A stretch of DNA of 64,000 nucleotides, taken from Arthrobacter sp. SLBN-122. GTDB taxonomy: Bacteria > Actinomycetota > Actinomycetes > Actinomycetales > Micrococcaceae. Positions 54,994 to 64,000 of this stretch are shown piece after piece. Numbering within the stretch: position 1 is the first letter of the stretch; each line of letters starts with the position of its first letter. The notes below the pieces were generated by a model. That model saw only the letters and a program-made list of their open reading frames with translations. It was not told the origin of the DNA and ran no database searches. The stretch covers positions 248,001 to 312,000 of the forward strand of contig NZ_VFMS01000001.1 in assembly GCF_006715165.1 (NCBI RefSeq), written 5' to 3'. The position numbers and the translations under genes are program-made.

Positions 54994-55899
54994 CTAGTTC
55001 AGTTTCTGCCGGTCAGTGTTTTTGATAATACCACTTCGAAACAGCGAGGCATCCCGAAGACCGATAAATATGGCGCGAGCTACTTTAGTCTTGTTATTAG
55101 TTAACAAAATCCTTCGAGCTTGATTGATCAACTCGTAGTAGCCCTTACGGACGACCCAAGCCGGATCGACCAAGAAATAACGGAAGAAAAGTATCAGGTT
55201 GTTCCGGGTGATGTAGTAGACACGAACAGGTGAATGGTACGTAAATTCCCTTTTCTTTCCCCAGAAACTAATCGTGCTCTGTTGTCCCAGGGAGTGCGAC
55301 ATATTGCACCCGATGCCACAAAGAACTGCAAGACCAGCTTTCCGCACCCGTAACGTGAAATCTGAGTCCACTGCATCGATAAAGAGCCGCTCGTCCAAGC
55401 CCCCGACCAAGTCAAAGGTTGAGTGTGGAATTAACATGCCCGATTGCCAAGGATCAAAGGGTTGTTCAAGCCCTTGTAAAGTTCCGTTGCCGAGGACCGG
55501 GATATTGTTGTATGTTGCAGCAGTCACGAACCCGATGGGCACTTTCATCTCACGTGCCAGTCTGATCGTTTTCATCGCGTTGCTGACGTAGTCGGGGTCT
55601 GGTATGGAGTCTTGGTCGAGGGTCAGATAATATTCCGGTCCGGCCAATTCTGCGCTTCTGGCGACACCGATATTGAGCGTCTTGGCTATTCCAGAGTTTT
55701 CAGGCGAGTGGATCACCTCTGCTCCAAGGGACCGCAAGTTATCAAAGACCGGCATCGACGAATCATCCGATTGGTCATCCACGACGACAACCAGACTTAC
55801 CTGATTACTAACCGCCGTAAATACATCAATGATTTTTTCATCAGGGTTGAATGCCGCTATGACGGCGGCCACACCCCCGTTCCCCTCTCCCTGGGCCAT
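54994..55899 (-). CDS. GT2 family rhamnosyltransferase-like protein
   Basis: 301 residues with VAAVIAAFNPDEKIIDVFTA, VVVVDDQSDDSSMPVFDNLR, YYLTLDQDSIPDPDYV (metal motif DQDS), RLFIDAVDSDFTLRVRKAGL and HSPVRVYYITRNNLILFFRY. The same block order as in the protein at 53001-53927 marks them as paralogues of the rhamnosyltransferase type. With three rml genes in the locus, dTDP-rhamnose is a plausible donor. Confidence 0.85.
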   Translation of the reverse strand: MAQGEGNGGVAAVIAAFNPDEKIIDVFTAVSNQVSLVVVVDDQSDDSSMPVFDNLRSLGAEVIHSPENSGIAKTLNIGVARSAELAGPEYYLTLDQDSIPDPDYVSNAMKTIRLAREMKVPIGFVTAATYNNIPVLGNGTLQGLEQPFDPWQSGMLIPHSTFDLVGGLDERLFIDAVDSDFTLRVRKAGLAVLCGIGCNMSHSLGQQSTISFWGKKREFTYHSPVRVYYITRNNLILFFRYFLVDPAWVVRKGYYELINQARRILLTNNKTKVARAIFIGLRDASLFRSGIIKNTDRQKLN

Positions 55900-56204
55900 G
55901 CAAAGTTCCTCAATTCATTCTGTAGATGTTGGTCTTGCAGCGCTCCATGCCGGCAGCCGTCAAGATTCGAGAAAGTAGCTAAAATTATTCTAGATTGGGC
56001 AGCATAAGTCACCGCATCCATGCCCTATGACGATAGCCTGAGTGCTGCAGCGCCCTCGTCCAAAGGCCCCCACAGTGTTCGGGCAGACTTACCGTTGCGG
56101 GCCGATTGAGAGCAGCGGCCACCGGCCGCAGCCGCTTGAGGCCGGCTTTCACGGAGGCTTTTCAGCACAACGCCGGGTCCCGGACTCAACCCGGCCGGTT
56201 GTTA

Positions 56205-56224
56205 GCTGGTTCTAATGAACCAGC
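56205..56224. repeat. Hairpin in a 670-bp gene-free stretch
   Basis: GCTGGTTC-TAAT-GAACCAGC is a perfect 8-bp stem with a 4-nt loop. The stretch 55900-56569 holds no credible gene on either strand; it separates the minus-strand GT2 genes from the plus-strand flippase. Confidence 0.4.
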
Positions 56225-56569
56225 ACCTGGGGTGCCCCATAATCTGGGCCGTGCGGTGGATTCTGTAGAGCCATTATGGAACGCCACTTGAAGGGTAATG
56301 AGGGGTCGGTGTGGGCGTTTCCATTGTCCTAAGCGCAGTGCAGCGCTGCCTTCATGGCCGGACCCGGTCGCTGCCGAACCATTTCGTTGCTGGAGCACGT
56401 CTCCTGCGCCTACTTCGGCGGGGGACGCGTGGCTCCCCGTACGGGACGCCCTTGCCGGGTGTGAGGTCAGGTGTTACGGGAAAGCTGCCCAGGCAATCCG
56501 GGGGTCTCGTTCGAGGTGAACTAGGATGGAAGACTTGGCCCTGTTCAAACCCGAGGAACGCGAGAACCC

Positions 56570-57811
56570 TTGTTAGCGAAACCGATCATGGCCTCTTTGG
56601 CACGTCTTGCCAGCTTTGCCCTCACCGTCGGTGTCGGAACCATCGTTGGGCTGATTTCGATTCCCGTTATTACCGGGGTCGCTGGAGCACAGCTTTGGGC
56701 AGTCCAGGCAATGGCGCAGTCCGTGGCAATCATGTTCGGCATCCTCGTGGCTTTCGGCTGGGGTACCACCGGTCCGTCTATGGTTGCCTCGGCTGATGAG
56801 GCCCTCCGGCCCCAGCTCTTCCTTGATTCGCTGGTTAGCCGAGGTTACTTATTTCTGATCGCGGCACCGGCTATGGCCGCCGTCATGATCGTTCTGCAAC
56901 CCCAACATGTCCTCCTCGTTGTGCTGGCCTCGATCGCGTACCTAGTGCCATTCCTGGGCGGCAATTGGTACTTTATAGGAGAAGCCAAGCCGAAGAGGCT
57001 GTTCATTTTCGACGCTCTCCCGCAGCTTACTGGAACACTAATCGGCCTCGCGGTCCTGGCGCTGACCCGCGATATCGTGTGGTTGGTAGCAACGCAGCTG
57101 CTCTTCAATATGCTGGCTCTGACTCTGACTTGCCGGGTCATAATTCAATCGTCGGAGACTCATGTTGTGCCGAACTTCAGTTCGCGCCAAGCTTTTGCAC
57201 GGCTAGCCCATCAGCGGCACGGCGTCGTGACGGCGGCCACCGGAAGTTTATATGTCAACTTACCATTAGTTGCCATCAATCTGTTCTTGCCCGCGCAGCT
57301 GGGGATTTATCTGATGGCCGACAGAATTTTTCGCTATGGCGTTTTGGCACTGTCCCCGCTACTTCAGTTCATTCAAGGATGGATTCCAGAAGGAGGCTCG
57401 GAAAATCTTAGACATCGGCTGGTGCGTAGTGCCCAGATTGCCCCGATGTTTGGATTTATCGGTGGAATGGGCATTTTTCTACTCGGTCCGGTCGCCAGCG
57501 AGATTTTGTCCAACGGATTGGTTATTTTTCCCGGGACGCTGAGCGGCGCTGTGGGTCTGATGTTTTTCGCCGTAGCAGTTTCCCAAATCCTGGGTTTAGC
57601 CTGCCTGGTATCCGTGGGACAGGGAAAGATCCTGGTTCAATCGACCGTTCTGGGGGCCGTCTGTGGCGCGCCCGCCATAATTCTCGCGGCCCTGTTCACA
57701 GACATCACAGGAGTGGCTTGGGCAGTTGCCGTTTCCGAGATCCTCGTTGCGGCATACCAAGGCAGAGCTTTACGGCGGTATTTTGCCAAGGACCAGGCCT
57801 CCCGCACCTGA
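56570..57811 (+). CDS. Polysaccharide flippase of the MOP superfamily (Wzx-like)
   Basis: 413 residues and about 12 TM helices. The start is TTG at 56570 with GAGGAA about 11 nt upstream; an ATG at 56588 is possible. The N-terminal VGTIVGLISIPVITGVAGAQ and the pattern of paired helices fit the MVF/Wzx-type lipid-linked oligosaccharide flippases. It may move an undecaprenyl-linked unit across the membrane, in parallel to the Wzm/Wzt exporter encoded downstream. Family assignment is by topology and composition, without a diagnostic motif. Confidence 0.8.
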   Translation: MLAKPIMASLARLASFALTVGVGTIVGLISIPVITGVAGAQLWAVQAMAQSVAIMFGILVAFGWGTTGPSMVASADEALRPQLFLDSLVSRGYLFLIAAPAMAAVMIVLQPQHVLLVVLASIAYLVPFLGGNWYFIGEAKPKRLFIFDALPQLTGTLIGLAVLALTRDIVWLVATQLLFNMLALTLTCRVIIQSSETHVVPNFSSRQAFARLAHQRHGVVTAATGSLYVNLPLVAINLFLPAQLGIYLMADRIFRYGVLALSPLLQFIQGWIPEGGSENLRHRLVRSAQIAPMFGFIGGMGIFLLGPVASEILSNGLVIFPGTLSGAVGLMFFAVAVSQILGLACLVSVGQGKILVQSTVLGAVCGAPAIILAALFTDITGVAWAVAVSEILVAAYQGRALRRYFAKDQASRT

Positions 57812-57852
57812 AAAGCTACGCACTTGGTCCAGGAGCCATGACGGCTCGAATC

Positions 57853-57893
57853 AGGAGCATTTCGGGCTCGACGTGCCGGCCGTGCTCCTTTTT
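57853..57893 (+). terminator. Intrinsic terminator after the flippase gene
   Basis: AGGAGCA (57853-57859) pairs with TGCTCCT (57883-57889), followed by a T5 run (57889-57893). It lies 42 bp after the flippase stop. Confidence 0.8.
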
Positions 57894-58025
57894 AAGAGAT
57901 TGGCCGGTTGTTGCAGCCATGGGCCAGGTGGCAGGGACCCGGGCGGTAGTCATCTATCCTCGAAGGCGGGACGGAGCTCTCCACCGGAGCCCACGCCTTA
58001 CCGGACGTGAATGCGAGGGGCCAGT

Positions 58026-60041
58026 TTACTTGGCAGGACACAAGTCAAGCTTGTAGAGCTTCGCTTCACCCTGCGAGTCTTCGAGCTTGGCCATGCCGGC
58101 AGCTATCAGGGCGTCCAGTCCTTTATAGCCGCTGTCCCTTCCATGGACCTCACGGTGCCCGAAGTCGAGAATGTAATCAACCTTCAGGCTTTCAACTGTG
58201 GGGCATACAGCAGGATCGTCCTTGGCAGGGGGAGGACCGTTGAGAAGAGGACCTACGCCCTGGGGAACAGCACTAAGAATGTGAAGTTGGACGAGCTTCC
58301 GGTCAGCAAAGGCATACGCGAGGGAACTTCCGTTCCACGGATTCCCCACCAGCACAGCGTCCTCGGGAACCTCGCCGGGCAGTCGCTCTATCAGTGCCAT
58401 CTCATCAGTAGATATCAGCGGCGAGTTCTCGGACAACCGGTAAGACCCAGCCATCGACGCTTCGGCTTGGTTGACATTCCCACGCTGGGTGGCCACAGTC
58501 AAAGCCAAAACCAGTACGGTGGCCGCGGCAGCAACCAGCATTGCCGGCTGCAGTGTCCGCCCCGGCTTTGCCACCTCAGCATGTTGGAGGAAGCGGCCCC
58601 TCACCAAACCCGGCGCCCTTTGCACAATGGTGCACAACTGATTCCACACCGCGACGGCGCCCCTGCAGGCAAGCGGGATGGTCACCATAGGCAGGAGAGC
58701 AGCCAGACGGGGAGGATCGTTGTACCAGATTCCGGTGAGAAAAAGCCGGAAGTCGTCGGCCGGGAAAGAACTAACCACGACAAAAAGAAATCCTGCGACC
58801 GCAAATGTCCCCAATAGCCATAGTTGCCTTGCCGACCGGATAGTCACGTAAATCCCAAGGAGCGTCAGCAGCATGACGCCCCATGCAACGGGACGGCCGA
58901 TAGCTGAGCTGGAAATCACCTCACCTATGGCCTGGCCCGTCGACTCTACTGGCGGCCAAAAGGCAGTTTCGGCAGGGGGACGCACCACATCCCATAAAAC
59001 CCGGATCAATACGATGGCAGCAACGAATGCAATGGAGGACACCGTCGGAACTACGATGCGCGCCCGGCCCTTGCTGTATCTAAGCGTATTCACCAAAGCA
59101 CGGGCATAAGCGTAGAGGGTTGGGGGCAACATGAGGGCCAGCCAAGCCATGGCTGCGCTGGGGTGTGCAAGGGCCATACCGGGAAAAACAGCAAGCAGGA
59201 GAAGCAAGCTCAGAAGCCTGGAGTGGCTGGACGCCGCGGACAGACCAAGCGCGTCCAGGCCCAGGGCAAACACCATGGGCAGGAGAGCAAGCGCAAGAAA
59301 ATTCGGATAGAGAACCCCGAAGTCCAGCAGGGAAATGGGAAAAGCGCCGAAAGCTGCTGACAGAATTCCAGCCGCCACACTGACCGCTGGACGGCGTCCC
59401 CAAATAGCTTGAGAGAGATAAATGCACCCGACAGGCCACACAAGGGCAGCCACCACAATGTTGATGACGTTGACGGAGGAGGTTATCTCCCCTCCCCCAA
59501 TCTTGACGAGTAAGGAAACCAGATCATGCCAGGCAGCAGGATAGGCACTACCGCCTGTCATATTGCTCACAGTGAGGGATGAACCGGAACCGGTGTCGAG
59601 AATGTACCGTATGGCGTTCAAATGGAAGACGTTGTCGAAGGTCTGCGAGAACGATTCCGGAGAGCCGATAGCACGCACCAACCGGCGACCTACCAGCACG
59701 GCTGCGATGGCCGTTGCCGCTACAGATGCCACTATCCAGTGGCGCGGCCTCTCGTCCAACTTTGCATCAGCCGTGCCGTCCTTCTTCTTGAGCAAGGTGG
59801 AGGCCGCAAAGGCTGTCGCGCACACCCCAATGGTTGCCGCAGCCGCCGGCAGCAGCGACCAAGCTACTCCAACTAAGGGCGCTGCGATGGCAGCCACAGC
59901 AATTATCGAGATGCTTACCGCGGGAGCAGCGGCCACGGTTCTGGTTACACCCAACCTTGCCGCCGTGCCAACGGCGGCACCGGGAAGAAATAGCAGAGCC
60001 ACCGCGAGGACGAACTGCGGTAATGCATCAAACCAAGACAA
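58026..60041 (-). CDS. Large polytopic membrane protein, DUF6541-like (671 aa)
   Basis: Starts at TTG with GGAGG about 7 nt upstream. About 14 TM helices cover residues 10-560 and a soluble C-terminal domain of about 110 residues follows (MALIERLPGEVPEDAVLVGN, VDYILDFGHREVHGRDSGYK). The first large outside loop has SQTFDNVFHLNAIRYILDTG and GGSAYPAAWHDLVSLL. This layout fits the actinobacterial DUF6541 family, often found in wall-polysaccharide loci and possibly related to GT-C enzymes. The family name is from memory; function is unproven. It ends 215 bp from the convergent flippase gene. Confidence 0.7.
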   Translation of the reverse strand: MSWFDALPQFVLAVALLFLPGAAVGTAARLGVTRTVAAAPAVSISIIAVAAIAAPLVGVAWSLLPAAAATIGVCATAFAASTLLKKKDGTADAKLDERPRHWIVASVAATAIAAVLVGRRLVRAIGSPESFSQTFDNVFHLNAIRYILDTGSGSSLTVSNMTGGSAYPAAWHDLVSLLVKIGGGEITSSVNVINIVVAALVWPVGCIYLSQAIWGRRPAVSVAAGILSAAFGAFPISLLDFGVLYPNFLALALLPMVFALGLDALGLSAASSHSRLLSLLLLLAVFPGMALAHPSAAMAWLALMLPPTLYAYARALVNTLRYSKGRARIVVPTVSSIAFVAAIVLIRVLWDVVRPPAETAFWPPVESTGQAIGEVISSSAIGRPVAWGVMLLTLLGIYVTIRSARQLWLLGTFAVAGFLFVVVSSFPADDFRLFLTGIWYNDPPRLAALLPMVTIPLACRGAVAVWNQLCTIVQRAPGLVRGRFLQHAEVAKPGRTLQPAMLVAAAATVLVLALTVATQRGNVNQAEASMAGSYRLSENSPLISTDEMALIERLPGEVPEDAVLVGNPWNGSSLAYAFADRKLVQLHILSAVPQGVGPLLNGPPPAKDDPAVCPTVESLKVDYILDFGHREVHGRDSGYKGLDALIAAGMAKLEDSQGEAKLYKLDLCPAK

Positions 60042-60086
60042 AAAGTCCTCCGTACGGCTACTGGACCGCGGGTACGTCGTGCGGGC

Positions 60087-60134
60087 CGCGGCTGCCTGTT
60101 GAACATCACGGACGGCCCCAGGCAGGCAGCCGCG
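60087..60134. terminator. Long hairpin downstream of wzt
   Basis: CGCGGCTGCCTG (60087-60098) pairs perfectly with CAGGCAGCCGCG (60123-60134), within the 110 bp between wzt and the membrane gene. It may end the glf-glfT2-wzm-wzt transcript. Confidence 0.55.
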
Positions 60135-60151
60135 ACGGTAGGTTAGTTAAG

Positions 60152-60877
60152 TCAATTACGCAACAGCCCGACAGCCTCGTGTATAGGGCCGTCGTAAATC
60201 AGTTCTCCATGCTTGAGAAGGACACCCCTTCGGCAGATCCTCGACACAAGATCCAAGTCGTGGCTTACCACAACCAGGGTCTTGCCGTCCGCTGCCAGTT
60301 CCTGGATCTTGTCGATACATTTGCGCTGGAAAGGCTCGTCTCCGACAGCGAGGATCTCATCGATGAGGAACACTTCCGGGTCTGTGTGCACAGCAACTGA
60401 GAAGGCGAGCCGCAGATACATGCCGGAGGAGTAAAACTTGACCTCTGTATCTATGAACTGGCCGATCTCCGAAAACTCGACGATGTCGTCAAATCGATCC
60501 TTGATCTGCTGTTCGGTCATACCAAGGATGGCACCGTTGAGGAACACGTTGTCCCGCCCCGAGAGGTCGGGGTGGAAGCCGGCCCCAACTTCTATCAGCC
60601 CGGCGACCCTGCCCCTCGTCTTTACCGTCCCAGTGTCAGGAAGCATGACGCCGGAGATGTGCTTGAGCAAAGTGGACTTTCCTGAACCGTTGAGGCCCAG
60701 GAGCGCGACCGTCTCCCCGGCCTCGACATTAAGGGAGACGTTTTTCAGGGCGTGGAACTTTTCGGAGAGGTCCCCCTTGCGTCCTTTCACGAGCCAAACG
60801 ACGGCTTCTTTGATCGATCGTGTATGGCGGAGGACAAACTGCTTGCTGATGTCAGAAACTTCAATTGCGTTGTCCAC
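60152..60877 (-). CDS. wzt: Polysaccharide ABC exporter ATP-binding protein (Wzt type)
   Basis: 241 residues starting at GTG directly after the wzm stop. Walker A GLNGSGKST (61-69), signature YSSGMYLRLAF (149-159) and Walker B VFLIDEIL (169-176), plus VAGLIEVGAGFHPDLSGRDN typical of the Wzt/TagH/RfbE group. It lacks the C-terminal carbohydrate-binding domain of E. coli Wzt, as does the mycobacterial galactan exporter Rv3781. It powers export of the lipid-linked polysaccharide together with Wzm. Confidence 0.93.
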   Translation of the reverse strand: MDNAIEVSDISKQFVLRHTRSIKEAVVWLVKGRKGDLSEKFHALKNVSLNVEAGETVALLGLNGSGKSTLLKHISGVMLPDTGTVKTRGRVAGLIEVGAGFHPDLSGRDNVFLNGAILGMTEQQIKDRFDDIVEFSEIGQFIDTEVKFYSSGMYLRLAFSVAVHTDPEVFLIDEILAVGDEPFQRKCIDKIQELAADGKTLVVVSHDLDLVSRICRRGVLLKHGELIYDGPIHEAVGLLRN

Positions 60878-61755
60878 TTAGAGCTCCTGCGCGAATCGGC
60901 CCTCAAGGCGCCGAAAGGTAAATTGACCCAGGATGAGGATCGCCAGGGCAACGCCCAACCCCACAAGCAGCCAAAGACTGAAGAGATTTGGGGGCATGGC
61001 AACGGACCCGTCCGTCGTCGGAAACCAGAACGCGTAGTGGAACAGTTCCACACCGATCGTGATCGGGTTCGCCTGATAGACGGCAAACCATCCAGCTCCG
61101 AGCTTCTGCTGCACCATGGACCATGCATACATCACGGGAGAAGCCCAGGTTGCAACCATCAGGAGCATGTCCACCAGGTTCTCGGAGTCGCGGAAGTAGA
61201 CGTTGGCAGCTCCGAACAAAAGACCTAGTCCCGTGGCAAGGAGGGCGACGATGGCAAAGCCGGCCACAGCCGCGAGCAGCTGAAAGATGTTGGGATGCCA
61301 GCCGGCGAAAAGGCACCCAATGACCAGCACCACCAGTTGTGGGAAGAAATGCACCGCGGACACCCAGACGGAGGCCACGGGAAAGAGCTCGCGCGGAAGA
61401 TAGATCTTCTTAATGAGGTTTCCGTTGTTGACGATGGACCTGGCCGCATTTCCCAGCGCTTCAGAGAAAAAGTTGATCAGTACGATGCCCGAGAACAGGT
61501 AGACAGCGTAGTTGGCCAATCCCTCCGGGTTCCGTGCGCTTCGTTCCAAGCCGAGAAAAACTCCGAGGGCAACGTAAAAGACGATGAACTGCACCCCCGG
61601 CTTCACGTACGACCAGAGCAGGCCCAATATGGAACCCCGGTAACGCACCTTGAGTTCTTTCCGAACCAGCAGCTTAAGCAGGAACCCCGACTGCCTGATG
61701 TCCCGCAGGCCACCTCCGAGTCCGGGAGTGGTCAACTCGCCTGATGCGATTGCGC

Positions 61756-61759
<4 letters not shown>
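60878..61759 (-). CDS. wzm: Polysaccharide ABC exporter permease (Wzm type)
   Basis: 293 residues with six TM helices and the ABC-2 type layout: LLKLLVRKELKVRYRGSILG at the N-terminus (the amphipathic gate helix region), LGLLWSYVKPGVQFIVFYVA and NNGNLIKKIYLPRELFPVAS. Homologues move O-antigen, teichoic acid or mycobacterial galactan. It starts at GTG overlapping the glfT2 stop (GTGA, 61756-61759). Next to GlfT2 and Glf it most likely exports a galactofuranan. Confidence 0.93.

Positions 61760-64000
<2,241 letters not shown>

Overview
The window looks like the chromosome of a high-GC actinobacterium, most likely a Micrococcaceae member of the Arthrobacter/Pseudarthrobacter type. The basis is the ftsX-ftsE-prfB order, a Tad pilus operon of actinobacterial type, an rmlC-rmlD fusion gene, frequent GTG/TTG starts, and a glf-glfT2-wzm-wzt galactan block. 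This is inferred from gene content; no database search was possible.

Layout. (1) 1-2.8 kb, minus strand: ftsX (cut by the window edge), ftsE, prfB. (2) 2.9-6.8 kb, minus strand: a Tad/Flp pilus operon (TadG-like, two TadE/F-like minor pilins, a small pilin-like protein, tadC, tadB and the 3' end of cpaF/tadA), mostly joined by 4-bp stop/start overlaps. (3) 6.79-36.24 kb: a 29.4-kb integrated mobile element of visibly lower GC that has split cpaF. The 5' part of cpaF reappears at 36.2-37.1 kb. Both junctions can be read: a 9-bp shared core with one mismatch, flanked on the element side by inverted arms that reconstruct a symmetric attP typical of large serine integrases. (4) 37.2-42.3 kb: a GT-C type glycosyltransferase and a secreted GH25 muramidase with about 11 LGFP repeats. 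(5) 42.3-64 kb: a cell-wall polysaccharide cluster with rmlA/rmlB/rmlCD (dTDP-rhamnose), at least seven GT2 glycosyltransferases, DUF2304 and GtrA membrane proteins, a MOP-type flippase, large polytopic membrane proteins, a Wzm/Wzt exporter, GlfT2 and the end of Glf.

The mobile element carries, from left to right: a small ORF; a gene broken at an A6 tract; an unknown 213-aa protein; a divergent HUH/rolling-circle Rep-like protein followed by inverted repeats; a coupled pair of small unknown proteins; a Pro/Ala-rich surface-anchored protein; a small membrane protein; an AlbA_2/Schlafen-domain protein; an EVE-HNH endonuclease; a 1170-aa SIR2 protein; a type I restriction-modification operon (hsdM-hsdS-hsdR); an SRA-HNH endonuclease; a 791-aa polytopic membrane protein; several small unknowns; a small serine resolvase; a large serine integrase; and a KAP-like membrane NTPase. 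No conjugation, capsid or terminase gene is visible, so it is best described as a defence-loaded integrative element.

How it works together (inference): the integrase targets the conserved His-box codons of cpaF, the motor ATPase of the Tad pilus. In the integrated state the ATPase is truncated, an in-frame stop lies directly upstream of the 3' fragment, and the coupled downstream tad genes lose their upstream context. Precise excision would rebuild an intact cpaF, so the island could act as a reversible pilus switch while adding several barriers to incoming DNA.
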